The notes: generated by a model from the sequence alone, not told the origin. Shown: positions 47,599 to 57,418, counted from the first letter of the stretch. The stretch: DNA of 64,000 nucleotides from Marinimicrobium alkaliphilum (GCF_003259155.1 NZ_QGMQ01000004.1:310001-374000), one strand, 5' to 3'. Program-made: numbers and translations.

Positions 47599-48099
47599 AT
47601 GCGTATATGGTCACTGGCGCTGGGCGCCCTTCTGATTTTTGTCATCCAATCGGCCAATGCCGAAAGCGTGGTCATCCAGGATTTTGCCTGGATGGACGAG
47701 AACCACCTGACCCAACAAATCGAGAAAATCGACGACCTGGGGCGACAGCACTACGGCGTTCGGGTCCGCGGCGACAAAAGCGACCTGGAGCTGCTTCAGC
47801 GCCTGATCGACGATGATCACATTCCCCCTTCGGATGTGTTGACGCTGCAGGCATTGGGCGCAGTGCTCGGCAACGTGTTAAAGACCGAAGTTCCCCAACT
47901 CCAATGGAAGGTCTACGCCGACAACCTCGGGCGCAGTCGTGCCCTGTGCCTGAATGACTCCAAGAACTGCCTGTTCCCGGTTACCATGCTGTCTCGGCGC
48001 ATTGAGCAAGGTCTGCAACCCAATGTCAGTGCCATTTACGATCGGGCGCTGGCCGACGTCAAACCGCTGTTGCCGCGCCTGCCTTACACGGCAGACTGA
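47599..48099 (+). CDS. DUF3806 exported protein
   Basis: A 166-residue exported protein. The signal peptide (MRIWSLALGALLIFVIQSANA) is followed by a DUF3806-type domain with LTLQALGAVLGNVLKTEVP and LQWKVYADNLGRSRALC. Function unknown. I start at ATG 47599, six bases after GAGG, not the TTG at 47578. It diverges from the EAL gene and is followed by the riboswitch promoter. Confidence 0.8.
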   Translation: MRIWSLALGALLIFVIQSANAESVVIQDFAWMDENHLTQQIEKIDDLGRQHYGVRVRGDKSDLELLQRLIDDDHIPPSDVLTLQALGAVLGNVLKTEVPQLQWKVYADNLGRSRALCLNDSKNCLFPVTMLSRRIEQGLQPNVSAIYDRALADVKPLLPRLPYTAD

Positions 48100-48111
48100 C
48101 CCGGCGGGCGG

Positions 48112-48139
48112 TTGACCGCACACGCCGAGCCGTTATAAT
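48112..48139 (+). promoter_or_regulatory. Promoter of the riboswitch-exporter unit
   Basis: TTGACC, a 16-bp spacer and a perfect TATAAT. Transcription should start near 48146, right at the 5' side of the riboswitch. Confidence 0.85.
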
Positions 48140-48145
48140 AACCAC

Positions 48146-48320
48146 CTCCTCTCGGGGGAGTAATCTGCCGCACTGGCCCGCCAGTCGGCGCTGCTGTCAA
48201 CACACTTGCGCCACAGCGCATGGCAACAGCGTCCCGCCCTTCAGGGCAGGGATTGATGAGACCTGAGACAAACACGCTTTCCGGCGGGGCGGCGTGCTTG
48301 TCTCTTGTGTCACAGTCCCG
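48146..48320 (+). ncRNA. yybP-ykoY-type manganese riboswitch
   Basis: The leader of the GDT1 gene carries the hallmark CGGGGGAGTAA (48153-48163) and, about 95 bases later, GATGAGACCTGAGAC, matching the two conserved halves of the yybP-ykoY aptamer that binds Mn2+. Between them is a variable stem region. It is followed by inverted arms GAGACAAACACGC (48265-48277) and GCGTGCTTGTCTC (48292-48304), 12 of 13 paired, which overlap the aptamer 3' side and could serve as the switching helix. The exact fold should be tested against the Rfam model. Confidence 0.85.
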
Positions 48321-48337
48321 CCCGGTTAGACAAACTC

Positions 48338-48892
48338 ATGGAAGCTTTTTTCGGCTCTACGCTCGCTGTCGCCATTGCGGAGATCGGTGATAAAACCCAA
48401 TTATTGGCGCTTCTGCTTGTCGCCCGCTACCACCGGCCCTGGACTATTGCCGCCGGCATTCTGGTGGCGACACTGGTTAATCATGCGGTCTCGGCGCTTT
48501 TAGGGGTCTGGCTCGCAGACGTCATCCCGTCGCAATGGATGTCCTGGCTGATCGCTGCCAGTTTTGTCGCGGTCGCCATCTGGGTGCTGATACCGGACAA
48601 AGCTGATGACAATATCAGTCGCTGGGATAAATACGGTCCCTTCGTCGCTACCTGCGTGCTCTTTTTTATCGCTGAAATTGGCGACAAAACCCAGGTTGCC
48701 ACCGTCATTCTGGCCGCCAAGTACGATGCCTTGATCGCCGTCATTCTCGGCACCACACTGGGCATGCTGCTGGCCAACTTGCCCGTGCTCTTCACAGGCC
48801 GCTGGCTACTCTGCCGTATTCCCCTCAACGTGGTGCACTGGTGTGCGTTTGTATTGTTTATCGGGTTTGCGGTAATTACTGTACTGCGCTGA
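48338..48892 (+). CDS. GDT1/UPF0016 family manganese exporter
   Basis: A 184-residue membrane protein with two homologous halves of three helices each. The signature EIGDKTQ occurs twice, at about residues 15-21 and 112-118; the acidic residues bind the transported cation. Bacterial relatives (MneA, and plant/yeast Gdt1) move Mn2+ and sometimes Ca2+. The manganese riboswitch upstream strongly supports Mn2+ export, induced when manganese is high. Confidence 0.92.
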   Translation: MEAFFGSTLAVAIAEIGDKTQLLALLLVARYHRPWTIAAGILVATLVNHAVSALLGVWLADVIPSQWMSWLIAASFVAVAIWVLIPDKADDNISRWDKYGPFVATCVLFFIAEIGDKTQVATVILAAKYDALIAVILGTTLGMLLANLPVLFTGRWLLCRIPLNVVHWCAFVLFIGFAVITVLR

Positions 48893-48905
48893 CTTGCGGC
48901 GCCTG

Positions 48906-49295
48906 CTACAAAGCTGCCTTGATCTTGGCCGCCGCAGCGGCCAGTACCTCGGGCTCGGCATTGCCAGCGTGCTCGAAGCTGAGATCACCCATGGTATCGA
49001 GCGGCACCAGGTGAATGTGCGTGTGCGGCACCTCCAGTCCGGCAATCATCATGCCCACACGCCGGGCCGGATAGGCTTTCTTCAGGGCTTTCGCGAGCGT
49101 ACGCGACACCTTCATCAGGTGCATGGCCATCGGTTCGGGCAGGTCGTCCCAATGGTCGATCTCCTCCCGCGGCACCACCAGCACATGCCCTTCGCGGATC
49201 GGCTGGATGGTCATAAAGGCTACCGCCAGGTCATCTTCGTAGACGAAGTGTCCGGGCAGGTCGCCGGCAATAATCATACTGAAAACACTGGCCAT
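48906..49295 (-). CDS. HIT-family nucleotide hydrolase
   Basis: A 129-residue histidine-triad protein. The HTHIHLVPL motif near residue 90-98 supplies the catalytic histidines, and FMTIQPIREGHVLVVPR is the conserved nucleotide-binding stretch. HIT proteins cleave phosphoramidates, adenylylated or dinucleotide substrates. ATG 49295 is preceded by GGAGGAG; the longer frame adds a non-conserved leader. Convergent with the exporter gene. Confidence 0.9.
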   Translation of the reverse strand: MASVFSMIIAGDLPGHFVYEDDLAVAFMTIQPIREGHVLVVPREEIDHWDDLPEPMAMHLMKVSRTLAKALKKAYPARRVGMMIAGLEVPHTHIHLVPLDTMGDLSFEHAGNAEPEVLAAAAAKIKAAL

Positions 49296-49599
49296 GGTTG
49301 GCTCCTCCATCACGGTAAATAGGCAGTCTACCCCAGGTACCGGCCGACGTCTAAAGGCAGTGGCGAAACACGGAAGGCGCAACAGAACCGGTTATATTTT
49401 CAACAACCACTGGCTTTTTTTGGCGCCAACCCCTATACTCCGCGCTTCTTCAGTAAGCCTCAAGAGTGAAACAGACGAGTGCGGGGCGATGCTGAAACAT
49501 TCATACAGCATCCGGGGCTCTCGCTGATCTGTTTCAGGCGCGCACAGACACGCCTGTTTTCGGCCCCACGCCGTGAGTTACTCCAAGGTTTACGCATTT
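49296..49599. other. HIT/deaD divergent gap and long deaD leader
   Basis: 304 bases between divergent genes. TATACT at 49434-49439 is the only -10-like element on the plus strand I would point to, which would leave a leader of about 150 bases ahead of deaD. Long leaders are common for cold-induced DEAD-box genes. No small ORF is convincing. Confidence 0.4.
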
Positions 49600-51366
49600 A
49601 TGTCTTCCGATACTCCCTTATTTTCCGAGCTGGGCCTCTCCGCGCCTGTCCTCAAAGCCATTCAATCCGTGGGTTATGAAACGCCGTCGCCGATTCAGGC
49701 CGCCGCGATTCCCGTACTCCTTGAAGGTCGCGACATCGTCGGCATGGCCCAGACCGGCACCGGCAAAACCGCTGCTTTCGCCCTGCCCTTGCTGTCACAC
49801 CTGGACGTCAAACAGAAAAGCCCGCAGATTCTGGTACTGGCACCCACCCGCGAGCTCGCCATTCAGGTTGCCGAAGCCTTCCATCGCTACGCCAGCGATA
49901 TTCCCGGCTTCCACGTACTGCCGATCTACGGCGGCCAGGACATGCGCGGACAACTGCGCGGACTCAGTCGCGGCGCGCACGTTGTTGTGGGCACCCCGGG
50001 CCGGATTATGGACCACCTGCGTCGCGGCAGCCTGGACCTGTCCCACCTGAAAAGCCTGGTGCTGGATGAAGCCGACGAAATGCTGCGCATGGGCTTTATT
50101 GACGATGTTGAATGGATTCTGGAGCACACGCCCAAAGAGCGTCAGACGGCTCTGTTCTCGGCTACCATGCCCAAGCAGATTCGTCACGTCGCCAGCAGCT
50201 ACCTGAACAACCCGCAAGAAATCAAAATCGCCAGTACCACGACGACCGGTGACAATATCGAGCAGGTGTACTGGATGGTCAGCGGCACCAACAAGCTCGA
50301 CGCCCTGACGCGCATTCTCGAAGTCGAAGAATTCGACGGCATGATTATTTTTGTGCGCACCAAAAACGCCACCGTCGAATTGGCCGAGCGTCTCGAAGCG
50401 CGCGGTTACTCAGCCGCCGCACTCAACGGCGACATGAACCAGCAGGTGCGCGAACGCACCATTGATCGCCTGAAAGACGGCAAACTCGATATCGTGATCG
50501 CCACCGACGTGGCCGCGCGCGGTATCGACGTGGAACGCGTCAGCCATGTGGTCAACTACGACATCCCTTACGATGCCGAGGCCTATGTTCACCGCATCGG
50601 CCGCACCGGCCGTGCCGGCCGCAGCGGCAAGGCAATTCTGTTTGTCGCCCCGCGCGAAAAGCGCTTGCTGTACGTGATCGAAAAAACCACCCGCCAGCCC
50701 ATCAAGCACATGGAGCTGCCCAGCGGTGCCACGGTGACCGCCGCGCGTATCGACCAATTCAAACAGCAGATCACGGAAGTGTTTGAGCAGAAAGTTGATC
50801 TGACCTTTTTCAACGACCTGCTGGCAGCCTACAGTCACGACAATGACCTGGCACCGGAAGACATCGCTTCGGCACTGGCTTACCTGGTACAGAAAGAACG
50901 TCCCTTGCAGGTCAAGTTTGCAGACGTCAAACAGGACAAGCCCAAGCGCGACATGACCCGCAAAGAGCGTACCCGCGACCGCGATGGTCGCCGTGAAGGC
51001 CCGTCAGCCCCGCGCCGTGAGCGCGAGATGGGCGAGAATATGCAGCGCTACCGCATCGAAGTCGGCCGCAAGCACGAAGTACGTCCCGGCGATATCGTCG
51101 GTGCGATTGCCAATGAGGCGGGGATTGATAGCCAACACATCGGTCACATCAAGTTGTTTGATGATTTCACCACGGTCGATTTGCCGTCTGGCATGTCCAA
51201 CGAGCAGTTTCAGCAGTTGAAGCGGGTTCGGGTGCGTAACCAACCGATGAATATTTCACTGGATAGCGGTCCGGCGTCAGGCCCAGGTAAACCAGCCGGC
51301 AAGAAGCCCGCCGGTTTCAAGCCCAAGCACAAGAAACCGGGCGGCTTCAAACGCGATAAAAGCTGA
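49600..51366 (+). CDS. deaD: DEAD-box RNA helicase DeaD/CsdA
   Basis: A 588-residue ATP-dependent RNA helicase. Q-motif (ETPSPIQAAAIP), AQTGTGKT, PTRELA, DEAD, SAT and HRIGRTGRAGR are all present in order; the RecA pair ends near 370. A DbpA-type RNA-binding domain (YRIEVGRKHEVRPGDIVGAIANE...) covers about 475-550, and a Gly/Lys-rich tail (GKKPAGFKPKHKK) ends the protein. This is the CsdA architecture, used in ribosome assembly and mRNA unwinding in the cold. ATG 49600 is preferred over GTG 49573. A strong terminator follows. Confidence 0.93.
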   Translation: MSSDTPLFSELGLSAPVLKAIQSVGYETPSPIQAAAIPVLLEGRDIVGMAQTGTGKTAAFALPLLSHLDVKQKSPQILVLAPTRELAIQVAEAFHRYASDIPGFHVLPIYGGQDMRGQLRGLSRGAHVVVGTPGRIMDHLRRGSLDLSHLKSLVLDEADEMLRMGFIDDVEWILEHTPKERQTALFSATMPKQIRHVASSYLNNPQEIKIASTTTTGDNIEQVYWMVSGTNKLDALTRILEVEEFDGMIIFVRTKNATVELAERLEARGYSAAALNGDMNQQVRERTIDRLKDGKLDIVIATDVAARGIDVERVSHVVNYDIPYDAEAYVHRIGRTGRAGRSGKAILFVAPREKRLLYVIEKTTRQPIKHMELPSGATVTAARIDQFKQQITEVFEQKVDLTFFNDLLAAYSHDNDLAPEDIASALAYLVQKERPLQVKFADVKQDKPKRDMTRKERTRDRDGRREGPSAPRREREMGENMQRYRIEVGRKHEVRPGDIVGAIANEAGIDSQHIGHIKLFDDFTTVDLPSGMSNEQFQQLKRVRVRNQPMNISLDSGPASGPGKPAGKKPAGFKPKHKKPGGFKRDKS

Positions 51367-51390
51367 TCGCCTTTTCCACCCGTTCTAACA

Positions 51391-51420
51391 AAAAAAGCCT
51401 CCATTCTGGAGGCTTTTTTT
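51391..51420 (+). terminator. deaD terminator
   Basis: AAAAAAGCCTCC-ATTCT-GGAGGCTTTTTT, a perfect stem with T-runs on both strands, 25 bases after the deaD stop. Confidence 0.95.
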
Positions 51421-51530
51421 GTGGCTGACTTCGTGAGGGTACTACCGGTATTTGGGTGGGTATCCCCCTCTGAAAAGTCTCCCCCCTTCAATCCACCGGG
51501 AGTAAACTAACGAAGCCGCCAGCGACAATA

Positions 51531-54458
51531 TCAAACCGTCATGATAACCCGCACAGAATCCAACTGCAGCGTGGCACTCTCCAGAAAACCGCGCGACTGC
51601 TCGCGCCGATCTTCCCAATAGCGAATCTCATCCGGATGAATATTCGGATTCACAGCCGCCAGCGCCTTCAAACGCTCCGCCTCATCAGTCAACTCCCCGT
51701 GCATCTGCGCCACGGCAGCTGCTACCAGCGTCTCCTGCTGCGGACGAACCTTCTGCTCCGCCTGATTGACCATCTCCGTCAAGGCCGGACGTGCATGACG
51801 CACCAGCTCTTGCGCTTGCGGGCGCGAGACCTTTTGCAGCAACTGGCTCAGCTTGCCAATTTCCAGGACTGCGGCCAGGTCCTTGCCTTTATCGTCCAGC
51901 AGAACCCGCACCAGAGAATCGCCCAGGTACTTGGGCAACTGCAATTGTGTCGGCGCGGTGCACTTCAGGACAAACACCGCTTCCACCATCAGCGTACCGG
52001 GTTTTAGCGGTGGCAGCTTGAGCGTACACACCGCAGTGTTCCCAAACTCGCCGCTGATGATCAGCTCTTGGGCGCCGCGGATCAGTGGATGCTCCCAGGT
52101 CAGAAACTGCATATCGTCGCGCGCCAAAGCTTCGCTGCGTGACGTAGTGACCGTCATACCGTCATCGAGCAGACCCGGCACATGGGAAACGCGCATATGG
52201 TTGCCGGGGTGCAGAACCTGACTGTGCTCACCGTGATCCTCGACCTCAACACCAAAGGCGTCACAGACCCGATCCAGATAGTCATCGACACCCGTTTCGG
52301 AATCGATGCGTGTCAGCTCGGCTATCAGCGATTGCGCCAACGCCGGCTGACAGGAGTTCATCTCCAGCAAGCGATCGCGACCGGTTTGCAGTGTTTCGGT
52401 CAGGTCCTTCGCATAGGTCCGGGTGGTTTTGATCAGCGCCGCCACTTCCGACTCATCGCCGTCGCTCAATACCCGGGTAAAATCCTCCCCCACATGCAGC
52501 TTCACCGCCTGGCCAATGGCACAGGTTTTCTCAAAGGCGTTGATGCCCTGGTGATACCAGTTGAGCAGGTTTTCCTGCACCGAGTCCTCGTAGTAAGGCA
52601 CATGCAAACGAATATCGCCTTTCTGACCAATGCGGTCCAGGCGACCGATGCGTTGCTCCAGTAGATCCGGGTTGAGAGGCAAGTCGAACAGCACCAGGTC
52701 CTGGGCGAATTGGAAGTTGCGACCCTCGCTACCAATTTCCGAACAGATCAGCACCTGAGCGCCGTCTTCATGATCGGCAAAATAGGCGGCAGCCCGATCC
52801 CGCTCCAGTAAGCTCATGCCCTCGTGAAAGACCGAGGTCGGCAACCCTTTGCGCAAACGCAGGTGCAGCTCCAGCGCCAAAGCGGTATCGGCACTGGCGC
52901 AGATCACCAGGGTTTTCTGACGCCGATTGGCCTTCAGCAACTCGGTCAACCACTCGACCCGCGGATCGGAAAGCAGCCAATCGTCGCCCGTATGCGTTTC
53001 CCAAAAAGTCTCCGGGCGCAACTGCGCTTCGAGCGACTGCTCCTCCAGAGCCATAAGGGCTTCATCATCAAGGACCAGCGGATGTGGCATCAGCTGTCGC
53101 TCGGGGAAACCCGCCACCGAGTTGCGGGTATTGCGAAACAGGACCCGACCGGTGCCGTGCTGATCGAGCAAGTAGGCAACGGCTTTGTCGATGGCCGCCG
53201 CCAGCGATTCAGATTGGGCCAGAGTTTGCAGGTGCTCGCAGGTCGACGCCGGCAGATAGTCAGTCAGCAGCTGCCAGTGCTCCGGCGCAAACTTTCCCGA
53301 GCTGTCGCTGCGTGCCGCGAGCAGGCTATCCAATTCCCGATTGAGGGCAAAATAGCTGGACTCTTCCGCAATAAATGTTTGTAAATCGTGATAACGGTCC
53401 GGGTCGAGCAGACGCAAGCGCGCAAAATGACTCTCAAGCCCCAACTGCTCGGGCGTCGCCGTCAACAGCAGACAGGAGGGGATCGCCTGGGCCAGGGCTT
53501 CAACACACTGATAGGCGGGGCTGGGCGCCTCAGGCGACCATTGCAGGTGATGAGCCTCATCCACCAATAACATATCCCAGCCCGCGTCGAGCGCCTGCTG
53601 CTGGCGATTGGGATTGGCGACCAGAAAATCGAGTGCACAGATGACCAGTTGCGCGCTTTCGAACGGATTGTCATCCGCCTCGTCAATAACGATTTCTTCA
53701 TTATCGGGGAGCAGCGAGGGGTCGATATCATCCAGGCTCCAGAGACTTTGGCAGCGCTCTTCGTCGAGCAGGGTGAAGCTCAGGTTGAAGCGCCGGAGCA
53801 TTTCCACCAGCCACTGGTGCTGCAAACTCTGAGGCACAACGACCAGCGCCCGCTGAACCTGGCCGGACTGCAACTGCTGATGCAGAATCAGGCCCGCCTC
53901 GATGGTTTTACCCAGCCCCACCTCATCCGCCAACAACACCCGAGGCGCATGGCGGCGCGATACCTGGCGGGCGATGGTCATCTGGTGAGGCAGCAGGTCG
54001 ACGCGTGGCCCGGCCAGACCAAACGCCGGTGACTGCCGGTGTTTAAAGTAACTGTTCAGGCTCTGATAGCGGAGAGTAAAATCTTTGTGTTTATCGATCT
54101 GCCCCGCGAACAGGCGTTCCCGTGGGGTCGTGAATTGCACAAAGCTATCAAGCTCAAATTCGGGAATCAGCAGCGCATCGCCGCTGTCGGTGTTGCCTTG
54201 GTAAGCGAGGCATCCATTCTGCTCCAGCACCTCGTAAATGGTGATTGTGGCGCCGTCCTGATTGCTGACCCGCTCACCCACCTGGTAGCGCACACGGCTC
54301 ACCGGCGCGCCTTTGGTCGCGTAGGTCCGGCGCTCGCCGCTGGCAGGGAAACTCAATGTCAGCTGGCGCTCGGACATTTCCAGGACAATACCTAAACCTA
54401 ACTCGGCTTCAGCCTCGCTTACCCAGCGCTGACCGATCATAAATGGGGTCTTGCTCAC
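51531..54458 (-). CDS. rapA: RNA polymerase recycling factor RapA
   Basis: A 975-residue Swi2/Snf2-family ATPase that binds RNA polymerase and helps it recycle after termination. N-terminal Tudor-like domains (MIGQRWVSEAEAELGLG..., VRYQVGERVSN) precede the helicase core with LLADEVGLGKTIEAGL (Walker A) and LLVDEAHHLQW (DEAH). RIGRLDRIGQKGD marks motif VI, and C-terminal RapA domains follow. GTG 54458 gives VSKTPFMIGQRW, in line with the E. coli length of 968, and has GAGG upstream; the 50 extra residues upstream are not conserved. Confidence 0.94.
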   Translation of the reverse strand: MSKTPFMIGQRWVSEAEAELGLGIVLEMSERQLTLSFPASGERRTYATKGAPVSRVRYQVGERVSNQDGATITIYEVLEQNGCLAYQGNTDSGDALLIPEFELDSFVQFTTPRERLFAGQIDKHKDFTLRYQSLNSYFKHRQSPAFGLAGPRVDLLPHQMTIARQVSRRHAPRVLLADEVGLGKTIEAGLILHQQLQSGQVQRALVVVPQSLQHQWLVEMLRRFNLSFTLLDEERCQSLWSLDDIDPSLLPDNEEIVIDEADDNPFESAQLVICALDFLVANPNRQQQALDAGWDMLLVDEAHHLQWSPEAPSPAYQCVEALAQAIPSCLLLTATPEQLGLESHFARLRLLDPDRYHDLQTFIAEESSYFALNRELDSLLAARSDSSGKFAPEHWQLLTDYLPASTCEHLQTLAQSESLAAAIDKAVAYLLDQHGTGRVLFRNTRNSVAGFPERQLMPHPLVLDDEALMALEEQSLEAQLRPETFWETHTGDDWLLSDPRVEWLTELLKANRRQKTLVICASADTALALELHLRLRKGLPTSVFHEGMSLLERDRAAAYFADHEDGAQVLICSEIGSEGRNFQFAQDLVLFDLPLNPDLLEQRIGRLDRIGQKGDIRLHVPYYEDSVQENLLNWYHQGINAFEKTCAIGQAVKLHVGEDFTRVLSDGDESEVAALIKTTRTYAKDLTETLQTGRDRLLEMNSCQPALAQSLIAELTRIDSETGVDDYLDRVCDAFGVEVEDHGEHSQVLHPGNHMRVSHVPGLLDDGMTVTTSRSEALARDDMQFLTWEHPLIRGAQELIISGEFGNTAVCTLKLPPLKPGTLMVEAVFVLKCTAPTQLQLPKYLGDSLVRVLLDDKGKDLAAVLEIGKLSQLLQKVSRPQAQELVRHARPALTEMVNQAEQKVRPQQETLVAAAVAQMHGELTDEAERLKALAAVNPNIHPDEIRYWEDRREQSRGFLESATLQLDSVRVIMTV

Positions 54459-54612
54459 ACTCGCCTCTTCACTGCTTGTCTGTGCCCGCATGATACTGGG
54501 ATGAGGGCCATTTCTCCAGACCAAATGGCCTCGGGTCACGATTCGATCCGGGGCCCGGTATCCGCTTGGTGGGGTCGTTGTGCTATGATTCCCGGTTTTC
54601 AATGACAAAGAG

Positions 54613-55536
54613 ATGCGTATGACAGTCCGTCAAAACTCACTCGACCTGCTCCTGGCAGAGCACCGATTTTTACGCCTGACCCACAGCTCAGACGTTTTGT
54701 CCGATGCGAGCGGGGCCGGTATTCCCCTGCTGCAGGTCGTAACAGACCACTGCGTCGCGCTAATTGCGTTGCAAGGGGCGCAACTGCTGTCTTTTCAGGC
54801 ACTGAATCAAGCACCGCTGCTTTGGTTGAGTCCCGCCTGCGATTTTACACCCGGAAAACCACTGCGCGGCGGAATCCCGGTATGCCTACCCTGGTTTGGC
54901 CCTCACCCAACGGATGATGGCCAGCCCAAACATGGCTTTGCGCGCACCCGAGACTGGGCACTGGAGACGGCGGCCATGAGCGATGACGGCAGCGTGACTC
55001 TGGTATTTGCGCTCGACAGCCCCGGGCATCCGGGTTTTGAGCATCCGTTTCGCGCGCGCCTGACGATGGTGCTCAATCAACGTATCAAGCTCGACCTGAC
55101 GATCCACAACATCGGCGAAAAGCCTTTTGAGACCACCTGGGCGCTACACAGCTACCATCCGGTACAAGACCTGAAGGCAGCGCGGGTACTGGGACTGAAA
55201 GGGCGCGATTATCTGGATAATCTGGCGCAGCTGGCACGCAAGACACTGACCGAAGATTTGGCGTTTAACGGCGAAGTCGACCGGGCCTTTCCCGGTGTAG
55301 ACGAGCCATTGATGGTCGAGACGGGGGAGCACAGAATCCATATTGAGCACGCGAACTGCCCAAGTGTGATCACCTGGAACCCGGGCCCCGAAAACGCCGC
55401 CGGAATGGCCGATGTGGGTGCCGGTAACGAGCAGGGATTTGTGTGTGTCGAGCGCGGCGCGGTGCATGATGACGCCTGGACGCTGGCACCGGGCGAGACG
55501 CGACAGGCTCAATTGGAGATTTGGGGGGAGAGCTAA
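54613..55536 (+). CDS. D-hexose-6-phosphate mutarotase (YeaD-like)
   Basis: A 307-residue aldose-1-epimerase fold protein. GGIPVCLPWFGPHPTDDGQPKHGFART (read in pieces) carries the sugar-binding His, and WALHSYHPVQDL and the LVFALDSPGHPGFEHPF segments are family hallmarks. It interconverts anomers of glucose-6-phosphate and related sugars. Two ATGs, 54613 and 54619, are both possible; the second has better spacing from AAAGAG. It diverges from rapA. Confidence 0.9.
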   Translation: MRMTVRQNSLDLLLAEHRFLRLTHSSDVLSDASGAGIPLLQVVTDHCVALIALQGAQLLSFQALNQAPLLWLSPACDFTPGKPLRGGIPVCLPWFGPHPTDDGQPKHGFARTRDWALETAAMSDDGSVTLVFALDSPGHPGFEHPFRARLTMVLNQRIKLDLTIHNIGEKPFETTWALHSYHPVQDLKAARVLGLKGRDYLDNLAQLARKTLTEDLAFNGEVDRAFPGVDEPLMVETGEHRIHIEHANCPSVITWNPGPENAAGMADVGAGNEQGFVCVERGAVHDDAWTLAPGETRQAQLEIWGES

Positions 55537-55556
55537 GGAGAGGCTCCGAAACGTTA

Positions 55557-55583
55557 CGGGGCCCAAGAAATTCTCGGGCCCCG
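55557..55583 (-). terminator. Hairpin between mutarotase and mdh
   Basis: CGGGGCCC and GGGCCCCG form an 8-bp stem between the 3' ends of two convergent genes, with additional pairing in the loop. There is no strong T-run, so termination efficiency is uncertain. Confidence 0.55.
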
Positions 55584-55591
55584 CAGCCGGC

Positions 55592-56575
55592 TTACGCTGG
55601 CAACAATGCCTTCACTGCATCACGCTCTTCCTGCAACTCCTGCTCGGTCGCCGTCATCTTGCCACGCGAGAAGTCGTTGACGTCAACGCCCTGCACAATC
55701 TCCCAGTCGCCGTTCTTGCAAACGCAGGGGAAAGAGTAAATCAGACCTTTCTCAATGCCATAGCTGCCATCGCTGTAGACACCCATGCTGGTCCAGTCAC
55801 CTTCAGCAGTACCCAGCGCCCAGTCGTGCATGTGATCGATAGCGGCCGACGCAGCAGAGGCAGCCGAAGAGGCGCCACGCGCTTCGATAATGGCTGCGCC
55901 ACGCTTCTGCACGGTGGGGATAAAGTCGTTCTCGTACCAGGACTGCTCAACCAGATCGATGGCGTTTTTGCCGGCGACTTTGGCCTGGTGAATGTCCGGG
56001 TATTGGGTCGAGGAGTGATTGCCCCAAATGGTCAGATGGGTAATATCATTGATGGACTGCCCGGTCTTCTGCGCCAGCTGGGTCAGAGCACGGTTGTGAT
56101 CCAGGCGGGTCATGGCGGTAAACTGACGGGGATCGATATCCGGTGCGTTGCGCTGGGCAATCAGGGCGTTGGTGTTGGCCGGGTTGCCCACGACCAGCAC
56201 TTTAATAGCGCGTGAGGCGACGTCGTTGATCGCTTTACCCTGAACAGAGAAGATTTTGGCGTTGGCTTCGAGCAGGTCTTTACGCTCCATCCCGGGGCCA
56301 CGCGGGCGAGCACCCACCAGCAGCGCGTAATCGCTGTCTTTGAAAGCCACGTTCGGGTCATCGGTGCACACCATGCCGGCCAGCAGCGGGAAGGCGCAAT
56401 CGTCCAGCTCCATAGCCACGCCTTGCAGCGCTTTCAGCGCCGGGGTGATTTCCAGCAATTGCAGAATCACGGGCTGGTCTTTACCCAGCATTTCGCCAGC
56501 AGCGATACGGAACAGCAGGGAGTAGCTGATTTGGCCAGCGGCGCCAGTGACGGTAACTCTTACGGGTGCTTTCAC
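55592..56575 (-). CDS. mdh: Malate dehydrogenase
   Basis: A 327-residue NAD-dependent enzyme of the TCA cycle. The nucleotide loop is [19 protein letters not shown], the substrate-binding Arg is in [15 protein letters not shown], the catalytic His is in [12 protein letters not shown]. This is the longer MDH type 2 (cytosolic-like) rather than the short enterobacterial form. It stands alone with 192 bp upstream. Confidence 0.95.
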   Translation of the reverse strand: MKAPVRVTVTGAAGQISYSLLFRIAAGEMLGKDQPVILQLLEITPALKALQGVAMELDDCAFPLLAGMVCTDDPNVAFKDSDYALLVGARPRGPGMERKDLLEANAKIFSVQGKAINDVASRAIKVLVVGNPANTNALIAQRNAPDIDPRQFTAMTRLDHNRALTQLAQKTGQSINDITHLTIWGNHSSTQYPDIHQAKVAGKNAIDLVEQSWYENDFIPTVQKRGAAIIEARGASSAASAASAAIDHMHDWALGTAEGDWTSMGVYSDGSYGIEKGLIYSFPCVCKNGDWEIVQGVDVNDFSRGKMTATEQELQEERDAVKALLPA

Positions 56576-56767
56576 AGTGGTTCTCCATTTGGGTTGAAAA
56601 TGCGATCAGCGCCGGGCGAACCGGGTTGTCCGGGGCACTGCCAAGGTATATGTTGTCCCGGCCTTCTGCGGAGCCGGTGTATGGTGGGCCGGTATTATAG
56701 AGGATTATGGCGAGTGAAAACCAGCCGCGCAGCGCCGCCCTGACAGGTATAGGCGCCTCGGGAAGCG

Positions 56768-57397
56768 CTATCGGTACCGCTCACTCAACGCCTGGTAGAC
56801 ATCGTCTTTGAAGCTGGCAGTGGCCGCATCCAGGCTCTGCACCACTTCCACCAAATGCTCGTTGTCCTCACGACCATCGTGCCACTGCTTGCGGTAGCTG
56901 CCATCCTTGTAGCCGTGATCCTGACGGAAGAAATTGAGCACGTTTTTGCCCACGTAGCCCCGATAGAGCTGCTCAGGCGTCATCCCTACCCCCGCCATCA
57001 AACGGCCGAACAGGCCGATATGAAACTGTTTGTCATTCAGAGTGGCTGCGGTAAACGCTTCCAGATCCAACCGAAAATCTGCGCTGTCGGTGTGCACCAC
57101 CAGGCGCTCGGCCAACTGGCGTGCCAATACTTCATCAGAGGCACCACTTTGAAGCAGTATGCTCAGGCCAAAATGCCAGATATCGATCAACTCCAGCGCG
57201 ACCTGTTCAGTGTCCGGGGTCTGATGCTTCCACCACTTCCAGCCGTAGTGATCCATCAACTCCGCGCACTCCACCCAAATGGCCCGGTACCACTCAAAAC
57301 CCTGGTTGCGCCAGTCGGTATTGACCTTGGTATTCATACTGTTCTGCAGATTCAGCATCGTGTGCATCTGCTGGATGCGGGTGTCCTGATTGCTCAT
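56768..57397 (-). CDS. Class II (dimeric) dUTP diphosphatase
   Basis: A 209-residue all-alpha NTP pyrophosphatase. ECAELMDHYGWKWWK (about 42-56) and LELIDIWHF (about 70-78) supply the metal-binding acidic residues of the dimeric dUTPase family, unrelated in fold to the trimeric Dut. The family removes dUTP and sometimes dUDP. It follows tatD by 21 bp on the same strand. Whether a trimeric Dut is also present cannot be told here. Confidence 0.85.
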   Translation of the reverse strand: MSNQDTRIQQMHTMLNLQNSMNTKVNTDWRNQGFEWYRAIWVECAELMDHYGWKWWKHQTPDTEQVALELIDIWHFGLSILLQSGASDEVLARQLAERLVVHTDSADFRLDLEAFTAATLNDKQFHIGLFGRLMAGVGMTPEQLYRGYVGKNVLNFFRQDHGYKDGSYRKQWHDGREDNEHLVEVVQSLDAATASFKDDVYQALSERYR

Positions 57398-57418
57398 AGG
57401 AGTCCTTAATTGCCCCCG

